From: Ecdyonurus torrentis | Taxonomy: Eukaryota > Arthropoda > Insecta > Ephemeroptera > Heptageniidae | Reading direction: 5' to 3' | NCBI GenBank assembly: GCA_949318235.1 | Contig: OX439131.1 | Location: 12,358,625-12,422,624 of the forward strand | DNA length: 64,000 bases | Shown: piece by piece, positions 27,587 to 43,800 of the stretch | Layout: each line of letters opens with the position of its first letter | Numbering within the stretch: position 1 is the first letter of the stretch | The notes under the pieces: generated by a model | What the model saw: only the letters and a program-made list of their open reading frames with translations | What the model was told of the DNA's origin: nothing | Database searches by the model: none | Made by a program: the position numbers and the translations under genes

Positions 27587-28921
27587 GTTCGTAAACCCTG
27601 TTCTCTGCACCAAAAATGACGATCGCAGTGGCGGCCCAATAGAGGGGGATGAGGGGACATTTCCCCCGGGCGCCGGGGTAAAAAGGGCGCCGGAGTAAAA
27701 AGGGCACACGGCGAGAGAAATTAGAGGCTAATAAAAATTATTATAAAACTACAATAAAACAGCCTAAAAGACAAAAACTGTCAGCATATTTTAAATGTAA
27801 AATGAAAATGATTTAAAAACTCAATTTTGAATATGATTTTTAATTTTTATCATTCTTTTTTTTATGAATTAAGGAACGGTTTTGTATCCTCCACAAATAT
27901 TTTTTTTGGAGTTAGTAAAGTAACTTAAAATTTTTGGCTCAAATAAAATATTCGACAAATTTAGTATAATTAGAAAAGATATCTTCATATATGTATATAA
28001 TAAAACGTCAAGATGTCAAGATCTTGTGCGTAAAATTTTACTTGAACAACTTCTGAACAAAAAATACTTTAGGGTGTTCTATAATATACAGATACACTTT
28101 TATTGACTTAGTAAAGAGTTTAAAAAAGATTTTTACGAGATTGTTATTTTTTATTTATTTTTATTATTTTTTTTTTTTACGGAGAACAAAATTATTGCAA
28201 ATTGCATATTTAAATTTACATAGATCAATTCTCAAAAAAAAAAAAAAAAAAAAAAAAAAATCGAAAATTTGTGGTGGACCGTAAAATCAATTTTTAGATC
28301 CAAACTTTTTAATCTGGAGAGTATTTTTTAAACACCTGAAAAAAAAAATTCAAAGCATATATGGGTCAAAATCGGGGTTAAAATGATCAAATATATATAG
28401 ATTCATTAGCATTTTGCGACACTTTCACACTCTATTGTGACAACATGCATTTTTTTTTTCTTAATTTTGGGTACAGTACACTCTATACTTAATACAGAAA
28501 ATAAAAATACAACCCTACCTTAAGGTACGTACTAATAAATATGTCGTAAAGAAATTTTTAAAAAGCAATTTAGAATCATGTTCTTATATTGAAAAAAAAT
28601 CATCAACATTTTTCTTCGATTTTATACTTAAATGGTGTAAAAAATATTAAATTTGAAGTACTTGAAATGTAATAGCAAGTTCTTTTAAGTATACTAATTT
28701 TGCATTTTATGCCAAAAAGGGGCGTGGCTCCCAAAAAATCGCGCCTGCGGCGCAATAGGGGACTTCGCCCTATCCACCTGAAAATGCTATTTCTATGGGT
28801 GGGGGCGCACCGCGAGTTTATCCCCCGGGCGCCCAATTTGACGGGCCGCCACTGGACGATCGCCTACGGTTATTCAAACGGAATGCGCATTTTTTGGTGC
28901 AAGAGAACAGGGTTTACGAAC
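27587..28921. mobile_element. small foldback element interrupted by a hAT insertion
   Basis: The ends GTTCGTAAACCCTGTTCTCT (27587-27606) and its near-complement ending GTTTACGAAC (about 28890-28921) form inverted arms of about 30 bp, with minor indels. Removing the hAT element and one of its duplications leaves a hairpin element of about 98 bp. No target duplication is clear. It lies just downstream of yellow A. Confidence 0.7.
27626..28854. mobile_element. non-autonomous hAT element, 1229 bp, 8-bp target duplication GACGATCG
   Basis: Terminal inverted repeats are CAGTGGCGGCCC (27626) and GGGCCGCCACTG (ending 28854). They are flanked by perfect 8-bp direct repeats GACGATCG at 27618-27625 and 28855-28862. 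An 8-bp duplication with CA..TG ends is typical of the hAT superfamily. Subterminal CCCCCGGGCGCC occurs near both ends. The interior is AT-rich with a poly(A) run and no transposase frame, so it depends on a partner for movement. Confidence 0.92.
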
Positions 28922-31249
<2,328 letters not shown>

Positions 31250-31250
<1 letters not shown>

Positions 31251-31356
31251 CATCCAAGTAAAGCAAAGAACGGCAGTATACACCGAGCAGTCTTGACCAG
31301 TCAGTGGAGGTTGCCAGTGCGTGACATTTATTTACTGCATCAATTTACAACAACAC
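31250..31356 (+). promoter_or_regulatory. candidate 5' non-coding exon/promoter of yellow gene B
   Basis: A higher-GC segment with two TCAGT-like initiator words ends at CAACAC followed by GTGAGTATG at 31357, a good donor. Pairing it with the acceptor TTTTGTTGCAG at 37070-37080, one base before the yellow B ATG, would give a 5.7-kb 5' UTR intron. The arrangement matches that proposed for yellow A. Unproven. Confidence 0.35.
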
Positions 31357-33069
31357 GTGAGTATGATAATATAAGTATAATATACTTTTTAGATTAATAT
31401 AAAAGCTATTTACATACTACATTGACAGGATACAAAAAAATATTTAAAAGTAATAAAATTAACATAATAATAAACATTTAATGACGAGTAAAAAGCAAAG
31501 GGAACTTACGAGCTGACCCTTACATAATTTTGTTTATTTTTGGTTCCAACCTAAAGTACTACGCACGAGCAATATGTTATACTGGAAACAGATATTGTAT
31601 ATTTTGTAAGTTGGTTTTCTTTTGTCTGCAATATTATTAATTAGAAATATTATTATATAGTATAATACCAACGATGTAATCTTTGTTCAATACACTACTT
31701 TTTATTTAAATATTTTACAGTTATAATAATTTCAATATTTTATTTTACGTTTGTTACAACACATTTTAAAAAAATGTAATTTTATTGATTTCTGTATATA
31801 CACAAATTCATACTTCTAGTTACAATAATTGATTGCATAGTGCTAAATAAATTGAAAATAAGCGTTAACAATAATAATAATAAAAGAATCTCTGAAAATT
31901 ACCTGAGAAAAAAAAAATTCTATTGAAATCTGAATTTAAACATTTATAAAACATGATTTTCTATAATTGAGGATTGAGGCTGTCTCTTATTTTGAAAATT
32001 TCCTTGTAGTAATATAACTCACATCATAATCTTTATACTTTGCATGATTTCTTTATATAATACCTGATATATATAAAAAAAGAAGTAAGTATACTATAAA
32101 AACTATGAAATCGTGAGACCTATCTGTATACATGAGATTCAATTCTAAGAGTAGATCAAAATAAAATGACATACAAAAGGCAATAACAATATTAATAAAA
32201 ACTTGACTATACTTTTTTAAGACGAAATAATACTGTTATAATAAACCAGAAAAAACTTTAGTATTTGCATGTATATTCAGACTGACAGACAAGTTTTTAT
32301 TATACAATGATTTTGTATAGACGTCATAGAGAATTGTGTACTTATTGTCGGTCTATAAACTTGTAATCTCAATTTATCTGGCCTGAGCTATATCTCAATA
32401 CAGTACATAAAATATAAATTTATAAAATGTAAAATAGAAATTGTTCTTGTCCTATGTATCAATTTTAAAATCAAATTAAAAAGTTTAAATAAATTTTTAT
32501 TATTATTATTATTTATAACTCACTATCATAGTTAAATTTTATTTATCTGTGACAGAATAGAATGACGGTATGATAAATGTGATTCCTATTAAAATTCTGT
32601 CAGAAAAACAAAACCAAACAATCACAGTAGTATTGTATGAAATTTTTTTTATTTATTTAAAATATAAAAAGAAGTTTTTTTTATCTCAAATTTTAATCAG
32701 AAATTCTTTTAACTTAAAACTTACATAAATAGTAGTTGAAAATAATAGTAACCAAACTTGCATAGCATTAATTACTATTCAGTGCACTCTAAATTAGAAA
32801 ATTGGGTACTCTAAAAGTGTAAAAATGCTTCTTTTTTTTTTCTTCTTTTTTTTCCTTCTTTTAATTATTTTTCTGAAAGCTATCCCATTATGAAGGAAAA
32901 CTATTTTGATATTAAACTTTTTACATTGAAAAGACAGTATTATATTAAATATTTTTTCATGTCACATTATTTCTCCGTCACACAGCTTTATTTTATGCTA
33001 TGAATACTAACCATAATTCAAATATGTAAGTAAAATTAAAAAAAAAAAAATGTAAATGTTATTTAAAGC

Positions 33070-33071
<2 letters not shown>

Positions 33072-33117
<46 letters not shown>
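33072..33117. repeat. (TC)n microsatellite
   Basis: About 23 TC units. Confidence 0.97.
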
Positions 33118-33119
<2 letters not shown>

Positions 33120-36071
33120 TACTTTTAGTATAATAATATTAATACTGACACTAAAATATGTTATATCAATTTAAGTATCTTTGTTTGCTCTAAAGTTATT
33201 CTTATCAATAAGTTATTTAAACATTAAGACGTAAAATATTATTTTAAAAAAAGTTGGCTTTTTTGTGTTTCTTTTCATATAAAATAACAACATGTAAAAG
33301 TCTCTCTGATATCCGATGTTTTTCATGAGAAATTGCGAGTCATTTTGCCTTCATCTGAATTTCTACATCACTTGATAACACGCTCAAATGTTCCTTCACA
33401 TTTAGAAATATAATATTTTACTATAATAGAAACGAAAATGATTTTTTCAATAATATAAACATCATGTTGTATATTAAAGTATAAAAATACCGTCATATTC
33501 AAATGTAATAAATCAATATTATTATGTAGTATAGCTAAGGCACTGTCATTTTCTTTGCCACATTTCAAAATAATGATAATATTAAAATACATTATATTAT
33601 ATAACATATTATCAAAATCAGTAAAATATTTTTAAAATTTAGTATATTTTGCGTCATGTGAATAGTTTTTTTTTTTTTTAATGATAACATGAGTTATTTT
33701 GTTATTCTGTAGAGGAACTGCGTAAATGGCAAATGTATTTTATATTATTATGTTTTTAGACTCACACTTATAGTATTTAAATGTATATTTTATGTATTTG
33801 CAAATGTGGGAAGATGTAAATTGATAAAATTTAGAACAACTGAAAAGAAACGTAAGCGTCAAGATAAAACAAATTGTTCTAGTGTAATGGAATTAAACAA
33901 GGAGAAAGGTAAATGTTTTGATGATTCAACTTCTTTCATAATATGACAAAAATAATATTTAATAATAATAAAAATAAAAATTAGCAATCAATGACTTGAA
34001 AAGAAAAACTTTGGCACCAGTAGTTGTTACCGCTATTAATATAAACATAAAATTATTAAAAGACTTAATTATTTTCAATTTGTTTCTATAGAATTCCCCC
34101 CCCCCCCCTTTCTTTCCTTTCCTTTAATCGGTTAAACTCGCGCTTCCTTTACTTGTGAAAGAAATCTCATCCTAAAGTTTTGAAATTTTGTTGTTGTTAA
34201 CATAATACAATATTTTTAATTATTTGTTTTTGTGGCTTTCCTTGCTTATTTCCCGTGTCGGGTTATATAGCGCGAGGCGAGTGAATCACGTGATCCTCAT
34301 TAATTGCGTGTACTGGGCGTTAATCGTATTTCTGTCGTTTTTTTTTCTCTCTCTCTCTCTCTGCACAACGTAAGTAATAGATTAAAACAATTATTTATAC
34401 AGATTTGAAAAAGGAAAAACAATTATTTTTAAGCTACTTTTCTTTTGATTTTTTATAAAAATAATTTATTTAAATATGAACTGTATACGTATGAATGAAA
34501 GATAATAAACAAGAGGAAACCGTTTAAAATAAATTTTCTTTCTTGTTATTTTTTTAAACTTCTTGTATGGGTGCATTACAATATTGATCTATTGAATAAG
34601 TCTATGTATGCAACCATAAAAGTGAGTAAATTTTAAATAAAATTATTATTATTATTATTCACAGACAAAGAAATAAATGTGTAATTGTAATACAATATAG
34701 CAACCAAAGTTTATTTATAGAAACATATTTTGTGCTATCCTGAATAATATATACTGTATTTTGCATAATATAATAATTACTTTGTATAATAATATAAATA
34801 TTTATGTAATTACAGCTTTTAGCAATATTTATACTTAATGTTGTGAAATTATTCATTTAATTATACTTTTTTTTATTTAAAAACAATGCGATACAGGTTT
34901 TATTCTCTCTCTCTCTCTCTCTCTCTCTTACTTTGTAAATCTTAACTGATGACATGCATTCCTATATACTGTATAATAAGTGAGTAATGACGTCAATTTG
35001 ATAAAGATACTAATGTTGCATGGTTATACTCTGCCAACGATGCGGCATTTCTTCACCAAAAGCATTCTCTGCATATAACTTATTATGCATATAACATGAA
35101 CTCAAAATTAAATTACTCATATCATAAATATATTCATATATATATTTATATAAAGAACAAATTTAATTAATTTATATACAAATTTGTACATTTTAGATTA
35201 ATTAAATTGACTTCATCATAAATTGAGTAAAATAAATTATTAATTTTAATTATATGACACTAATATATTATTCAAATAATATTTTAATTCATTTCAGCAT
35301 AATAATTAGTTTGTTGTAAAAAAAATTGTATTTTTGTCAATTTTTGATACAATATATCAAAATTTAACAAAAATATAAATATTTTGAATATATCATATTT
35401 TTTGGCAATTATCTTTTAACTTAATAGCATGCGTTTCATAGTTTAAAACAATTACTGTGTATTATGTGAAACATGGCTTTAAAAACTCTGTGACCATAAT
35501 TTTCAAATCAATTTATAAAAAGAAATTGAATAACTTGGGAAATATAAAACAAAAAGCTATGCTTAAAACGTTTTTAGTAAAACTTGTCGACAAAATCAAA
35601 TAATTAAACGTAAAACTAAATAATTTTTACGATAATACAAATTATAATTATATACAATTTTAGAGATAAAACAAAAGTATTGATATGAAAACTTTACAGC
35701 GGCTCTTAAAGTATTTAAAAATACACTTAAAATTATAAATTTTGTAGATAAAAGAAAATGTTTTTAAAGCAAATTAGAAAAGATTGTAATGGTTCAAGAA
35801 ACTTTTATTCAAATTTATTTTTTCTGTTATCATTTTTTTTTTAATAAAATAAAAATCCGTCATGGAATAAAATAAAATTTAAAAAGGCCATAATCTTAAT
35901 ACTCAGTCAACATTTCATATCTACATAGTAAACACATGCTAGAGGGTTGAGTACATGCAATGTAATTAAATGCCGTCATGCGTTAATAAAGTAAAAGGAA
36001 AGAACAAAAATGAAATGCACTACTCCGTCATCATATTATGAAAGTGCATGTAAAGATTTGCAAAGTACTTG

Positions 36072-36073
<2 letters not shown>

Positions 36074-36154
<81 letters not shown>
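36074..36154. repeat. (TA)n microsatellite
   Basis: About 40 TA units, 930 bp upstream of the yellow B start. Confidence 0.97.
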
Positions 36155-36156
<2 letters not shown>

Positions 36157-36370
36157 GAGTGCTGGTCCATGAGTGACACTCTTGTATCGAACTGAACTGT
36201 GCAGTACATTTGGAAAATTTAAAATTGTGCTTTACATGCTAAACTGTGTTTGATAGGATAGCATTTTTTTTTCCTTGGGTTGTATTTGATATTGCACAGT
36301 TGATTAACGATATACATTGTAAATAAAAAGTACCAACATTAAACAAATTAATTAAATCGTTTAATTATTA

Positions 36371-36549
<179 letters not shown>

Positions 36550-37081
36550 CATGCTTATATAGTATCTATTGATAGTCCGTATTACTTGTACATATAAAAA
36601 TATAAATCAATATGTCTGCATACTGTATAGGTCGAAACTCCATTGATTGCTGCTAATTAAATTGTATTTCAATAAAAATATACATAGAACAAAAATTACA
36701 ATTATTATCAAGAAAACATACTCTCATTTACATATTTTTTTAATTTTATTTTTATTTCTATTACCCATCAAGCAGCGACTACTGTAATAAACACCTTAAA
36801 CTATATAGGAATAATGTAATAGGATTTATCAATTGATATTATCTAATTTACAAAGTCATAAATAATACTAGCTCTTTAAGTATCGTTTTAACTAAAAATA
36901 AGTCCTTTTAAAGAATTGGATCCCTTCTTTCTAGTTTATTATAATATATTATTATACTTAATTACAAATACAATTAAAACACACCACAGTAACCGCAACA
37001 TAGCTTTTGTTTGAAGATGTAAACTATAGTGTTTAATATTTACATAATAAATTACAATAACATTTAAACTTTTGTTGCAGT

Positions 37082-38726
37082 ATGAAGCTGTTCCATCTTA
37101 CCACACTTGTTGTGATGTTTTGTGTGAGTTCTATCAGGGGGTATGGGTATCGCCAAGTACATACCCCTCAATATCACAGCGGGTATCACCAAGCTTCAAA
37201 AGCTCCTCAAGTGCAAGAGCAAGTTTCACAATTCCCTCGTGTGCACCAGCAAGCAACCATGACTCAACAACTACAAGAAATCGCAGGATGGAAGTACCTT
37301 ACATTCACAGAAAACGCAATCTCTGAAAATGCACTATTTACCGGCGTGACCCATGTTAATGATAAATTATACATTTCCGTGCCTCGCTTTAGAGAAGGCG
37401 TTCCCTCAACTCTTACATACTTACTAAATAATCCTAAAAATTTAAATCTAAATCCATACCCTAAAGATATTTCGCAAAATGGTGATAAAAATCAATGTCG
37501 TGGACTTGTATCAGTTTTTAGAACTCGTGTTGATTCTTGTAATCGTTTGTGGGCTGTTGATTCTGGAGCTGTATTAGGAGGACCGGGACAAGGATGTGGT
37601 CCAAAATTAGTAGTTACTGATTTAAATACAAACTCGGTAGTTAAGATTATTGTAATACCTGGTGACATGTTAACGTCTACATCAATGTTAAGTTTTATTA
37701 CTTTTGATACTCTAGATCAAAAATCTTGTGATGATATGTTGGTTTATATTGCGGATGCACGAGGCTTCGGTTTGATTGTTTATGACGTGAAGAATGGTGA
37801 AATTTGGAGGTTTAATCATGAATCGATGCGACATCGGACGGAAACTTCTACTTATACCATTGCAGGAGAAACAGCACAGACCAGAGATGGTATCAATTCA
37901 ATGGCTATTTCACACAATGGCACACATCGATTGTTGTATTTCCACGGGTTATCTGATCGTGCTCTCTATGCTGTCCCCACGTCCGAACTACGTATTCCAG
38001 GTACGTTGTAATTGTTTTTCACTGTTAAAAAAGTTACTCAAGAATATATTTATTAATAGCACTTTTATTTCATTTTATATAAATACTAAGGAAATCATAT
38101 TCACGTTTTTATTTTATTGGATATATTTTTTACATCTAAATATATTAGCAAACTTGAGAGAAGAGCCAATTTTTAAATGCTTTAATGTTTTAAATTATAG
38201 TATTCAAAACCAATACGTAAAATTATTTAAAGTTGAGAGATTTATGAACTAGTTAATTTTAATGTATTGAAGAATAAATGGTTTATTTCATTATCCAAAC
38301 ATTTTTTATATAGTTTATTATTTACAAACTTTTATAATATTTTATATACATATATTTCAAGTAATATTATACGTGTTGTAAACTAATATTAAATTCCAAA
38401 TTCATTGAAATGTTGCAGGCTCATTTCTCCACGTGACTAAAGTTATAGACAAAGCTTCACCAGCAGTGGCACTAACAGTAGATTCCAAAGGTATTTTATA
38501 CTACGTCCCAGTTGCACAAACCGCTCTCATGACCTTCGACCCTCGCACTAGGGTTGAGAGAACCTTAGTCACAGACCCTCAACGTCTGCAATTTGTCTCG
38601 GACATTACAGTGGATGCACAAGGTGACTTATGGCTTGTCTCCAATAGATTCCAAAGTTTCGCATCGGGAACTTACGACCAGCAGGAAATCAACTTGCGGA
38701 TCTTGCGTGTTCCACGTCCTAATTAA
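37082..38726 (+). CDS. yellow/MRJP-family secreted protein (yellow B), two coding exons
   Basis: The coding exons are 37082-38000 and 38419-38726, joined at CCA-G / GC-TCA (donor GTACGT, acceptor TGTTGCAG). They give 408 residues, the usual size for the family. The ATG follows an acceptor (GTTGCAG) by one base. The signal peptide is about residues 1-20 (MKLFHLTTLVVMFCVSSIRG), followed by a Gln/His-rich segment and then the yellow domain. Signatures are VPRFREGVPSTLTY, RVDSCNRLWAVDSG, SCDDMLVYIADARGFGLIVYD (CDD, then GFGLIVYD), WRFNHESM, DGINSMAIS and QGDLWLVSNRFQSF. It is a tandem paralog of the gene at 25632-27386 in the same orientation. The single coding intron (418 bp) falls after LRIPG; the paralog has no intron at the equivalent LRVPG. 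Enzymatic activity is not established for most members, so no reaction is assigned. Confidence 0.94.
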
Positions 38727-38957
38727 GTCAAACAGTTCTTCCAACTAACAACTTTTTCATATTTAAAATTACAACATGTAAATCATAAACATTTTTCTAA
38801 TAGTGATAATGACACTGGTAATGCTACACTGAAATTTTTTGTTACGTGGCTATATTCTACCTACATATTATTATATTTTCCATCACTATTATTATATTCA
38901 GTTAACAATTTATTTTGTTATTATTTAGCGAACTAAATATTTAATAGTTTATTTGAC

Positions 38958-38963
38958 AATAAA
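38958..38963 (+). terminator. poly(A) signal AATAAA of yellow B
   Basis: This canonical AATAAA lies about 230 bp after the stop codon of the second yellow gene. Confidence 0.5.
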
Positions 38964-38969
38964 AAGGTA

Positions 38970-40620
38970 ATTGTTAATATTTAAGAATATTTTGTATAAA
39001 TGTAACTTTTAGAATTAATTATTGTTTGTTTATCCATAACTGTTGACTTTTTGTACTTGAATATTACGATATAATATGAACTAATTTTTCATTTAAATTC
39101 TCTGATTTTTTATTTTTCTATTATTTTATAAAAATTATTAACTATGAGATTTAAAGATTAAAAGCAAAGATAATGTATCAGATACATTTTCAGTTCATTA
39201 CGAATACTTAAATTAGACATTTGAAATTTGTATAGAATTTTTGAATGAAAATGAAAAGTTTTGTTTGAATAGCACAAAATATTTGAAGAGCATAATTTTT
39301 GAAATCCAACATATATTTTTTTAATTAAAGAATTTTTTAAATATAAACTAACTGATATAATAATTGGCAAAACGACGTTCTAAAAACTGTTAATGCTACA
39401 AAAAACAAGATGATTATCTTATGCGTCTAATAATATATTTTATGAATAAGTCAAGCTATGTTATAAAAAAAATGACTATCTGATTTTGGCAATGACCAGA
39501 TGCCAGAGTAGAAAGCAAATAATTCAGCAAAATGTTTTTAATAAATTTTCTCTTTATATTTAAATTATTGTACTTGACAAGAAACATATTAATACATTAG
39601 AGAAAAAATTGTATTAAACTGTATTACCAGTACATAAATAAAATAATAATAAAAAAGTTTGTATCACAATTTTACAACACTATCATTTTGTTTTGGTGAC
39701 ACGTTTATTATTTAAAAAGATTTAATTCTCTTGTCAGTTTTTCGATATAAAAAACATTAACATTTTACTTTCATTTGTTACATTATAAATAGTTGTCATG
39801 AAGATTAATGATGCAAATTTTAGTTCCGTGATTGTGTTCGTACGTAATAAACATTTTTAACTATATTAATAAATTTAATGTAAATAATTAATAAAAAGAA
39901 AACAACAAGAATTGATTTTACATTGCGTTTAAATAGAAAAATTGCATGTTTCTTTTGTGATAATTGATAGATACATAAAATAATATTAACTAATTCAAAA
40001 TTAGTTTTCTATTATTGTTTTTCAAAGTAACTTTTTATCGTAACTTAAGGAGTTAAGTCTTTATACACATCGTATTCACGTTTTAACAAAAATGCAGTTG
40101 ATTTAGTTAAGATGCATGCAAATTTAAGCATTTTTAATGTTTATTTACAAAAAAAAAAAAAAGAAAAAAAAAAAAAAAAGAAAGAAAGAAAGAAAGCTTA
40201 GAGATGCAGTTATAAAGCGATGCAATTTATCCCGCAATGAAGTTGCACGGCAAACCCCTAAAAAAATATATATATAATAATATATATGAATGTGATTTTT
40301 TATTGCCGTTTTATTCGCTCTGCGAGATTATGAACATGCAACCCGCACATCAGATATACCCAACATGTTGCCTAACTTAAAGGGGCTCTCACAATTTTCT
40401 ATTTCATGGAATTACATTATCAAACTTTATTAAATTGAACGTACAATTCAATTATTATACAAATTAGTATTTTATATACAAAAATTATTTTTATTTTAAA
40501 AACACGAAATAATAAGTAATTGAATTAGCAATGGAAATAAATCATACATAATAAAATTATAAAGTTGAAAATAACAATTAATGTAACAAATTTATAGTGT
40601 TTGTTTGTTAGTATATTATT
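38970..40620. other. intergenic stretch between yellow B and LCCH3
   Basis: AT-rich with an A-rich/AAAG-repeat tract at about 40149-40196. I see no gene. Confidence 0.5.
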
Positions 40621-40624
40621 TGAT

Positions 40625-40810
40625 TTAAAGTCGGGCGGGTAGTATGGTTTTGAAAGGTGGCACTGTGGTGCACGTATATAGGTTCGATGTTAAGTTTGGT
40701 AAGCGCGTGCGCGGGTATGTCGGAGTTGTCGGTCTCAACTCGAAACACGGGAGAAAAAGAGAGAGAAGGAGAGAATGAGTCTTGCCAGAGAGTTGCTGTG
40801 ATGTAGAGTG
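40625..40810 (+). promoter_or_regulatory. LCCH3 promoter/5' leader with two short upstream ORFs
   Basis: A GC-richer block directly precedes the LCCH3 start codon, with a TATA-like GTATATA near 40676. The last part contains an eight-codon upstream ORF (40775-40801). Its stop overlaps a start-stop ATGTAG (40801-40806), which ends four bases before the main ATG pair at 40811. If the transcript starts upstream of about 40770, these would sit in the leader and could lower translation. The start site is not known. Confidence 0.45.
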
Positions 40811-43800
40811 ATGATGGCGCTTGTCCTCTTCGCCTGCTTCCTTTTTCTCAGGTAAACACATTGATTTTTATTATTTAGAAAAGTATTATTCTATATACTT
40901 ACCTAAGCTTATATATTATTAGGGGCGGCGTTTGGGCCACCTCATCAGATCGTCTAGAAAATGTTACACAAACCATCTCTAGACTTCTCGAGGGATACGA
41001 TATTCGACTCAGACCAAATTTTGGAGGTGAGGGTTGACCACGTTTTATATTCTGTTCCGATGTCAACTGCCAACATTCTAATTTTATCTTCTAACGCGCT
41101 CTATAAATACGAATACGTAATATAAAAAAACTTTTTTCTTATTCTCTTATTTCTTTCTAACTGCTTAATTTAATTCGTAGTTTTTTTTCATACATCCCAC
41201 TCAAATATTTATTACAAAATTATCTAACTACTATAATATAGAATATGTAATAATAAATGTATTTTTTTTATGTTTGTTTACACTTTCACCCCTGTTTACA
41301 TTTTTTTTATGTAAACAACCTTTTTGAAATTTTTATTTAAATATTAATTTTAATGAAAACTTACATTAAACTTTAAAGGAAAAAAGTTTATAATTAATTA
41401 AATTCAACCACACAAAAAAGTTAATTAAAAAGTTATGTTTACTTTTTTTTTCTTCAAGTGCTTCTAAAAGTTTAACCATGAATAAAAGAATACGGTATAT
41501 TATATTAATATAAACAAGAGAATATAAAGTATTATTTTTATATCGTCCCTGAATACTCATTTTAAGTTGAAAGTCTTAATTAGCACCTGATGAATATTTC
41601 AGACTAATTTAAAAGTAAGTTTATATATATAAAGCGTAGATATGGAAATGGTTAGATGAATAATGAAAATATTGACGTGATGAAAAGCAAGAAGTTTTCG
41701 TACGTATATAAATTATGCACATCATATTGCTCATTACATTACATTATATTACACTTACTTATTCTATATTATATCTGTATACACACAGTAAAGAGAGAGA
41801 GAGAGAGAGAGATGACCTACTTCTCTTCTCACAACATGCAAATCAATAAGCTTGCCATTTTGTAAATCCCATCAATCCCAGGCCTTCATCATATTATGGA
41901 TAAGCCTTATGTGTATTTTATCCACGTTGCACAAGATGTAGAGTATAAAATGATTTTTTTCTTTCTTTTTTTGCTAACGTTTGCAAGAATTCAAGTATAT
42001 GCGAGTAGTGTGTGAATGAACTTCAAGTTTTTTTTTTACTAGTAGTAAAACACAATTAAATGCACTTTTATTTTAAGTAGATCATGAATTAATTATAAAA
42101 TTAGACCAGATGAATGATTTTTTAAATATTTACGATGAAAATATTAAAAATATATTATATATTATAGATCTTGTAATATGATTGAAATCGAATAGCATGT
42201 ATTTCTTTATTAGAGTATCTCTCAATAATATTTACTTTGATAATAAGTTTTTATTTTGAGTTTAAGATTATTATTTTTTTACGCTATAAATGAGTTTTAT
42301 TTGCGTTTTGATTTTGAAAATTATATTAAAATCTTTATCCCTAAGATGCATTGGCAATAATAATGAATTTTTATTGTTATAATTAGTCCATAAATTAAAA
42401 AAATAACATCTTCAGTTTTTAATTAAATTGATAAAAATTCTAAATCTTGGTATAAGTTAGGAGGAATGTTGTCGTTTTACATTAGAATGTATATTTTTAT
42501 TTTGCTGCAGTTATAATTATCAAGTGCATATTACACAAAGTATTATGTAAACAACTTGATGACTTTGACTTAGTGTTCGTAAACCATTAAAGTACTAAAC
42601 ACAAAAGAAAATGACGATTGTTTAACAACCTCTTTGTTAATGTCATGGTTGACATTTTTGTGTTTAATAAGTAAAACATTAACATTGTGTTTAAATTATG
42701 TTTCTCGTAGCTCTTAACATTAAAATATGGCTTAAAGGAATATTTATTTAAGCCGGTATATATGTGATATATTTTTGGAATACGTAAACCAATATAGATT
42801 GATTGTGACATTCTATCATAGCGGTTAAAATACGATCTATTATTGTAATAAGACACTTCTTAAATGAGGTGACAAAATCACTATATGAGTGATAAAAAAA
42901 TATATTTCAATGATGTGCATGAGCACGCAGGAAGGAGCATTTGGTAGACAGGAGCAATTTCTCATCGATCGACGAGAGAGAGAGAGAGAGGTGTCACATT
43001 TGCCTGTGTATATAAAATTGAATGTGCTCTTAGCTACTGGCCGGCCGGCCAGGCAGGCGGGCGGGCGATTTTCAGTCACGCGTAGCTAAATCGAATCAGT
43101 ATCAGTAACCACCCAACCATATTCAAGTCTGTAATACCCTCCCAAATCTCTTCATACAATTTTTTATTTATCTATAAGACATATACGTTCAAAACCTTAA
43201 CAAAAATTAGTACAAAATTAATCTAAATTTTCTGCATCGTAAGATTGGTACGTTATTATTATTATTTGCAAAGTCCATATTATTATTCAAATGTTGAAAA
43301 TAAAATTCTTTAGAACAGTCTCTTGCACGAAAGCATTTTGAGTAAAATGATATCTTTATATACTCATAAAATTTTTAAACGATAAACTATATCTATATGA
43401 TTTATATAACACACAAGAAAAAAATATTTCAAACAACATTTTTTATAAATGAAATAAAATTTATAGTATAATTTATATTTTAGTTTCAGAATATTAAATC
43501 AAAACATAAAAATACATTTTCTCTTGCTATTTTTAGATTTAAAAAAACACCGAAACAGTGGTTTAACACGAAACTTTTAATGATTTCATATCTGTTTACT
43601 TTTTTTTTTTCTACTTCAATAAATTGGTAATTATAGGCGAGATGAGGTTTTATTCATAATAATCTCATCTAAGAGTCTTCAAATGATTAATAAATTTTAA
43701 AAACGATGGCATATCTAATTATAAAATAATTTAAAATACGTTTTTATGAATTTTATTATCTAAAAAAACACTTGATCGAATTATAATTAGATTGTGATAA

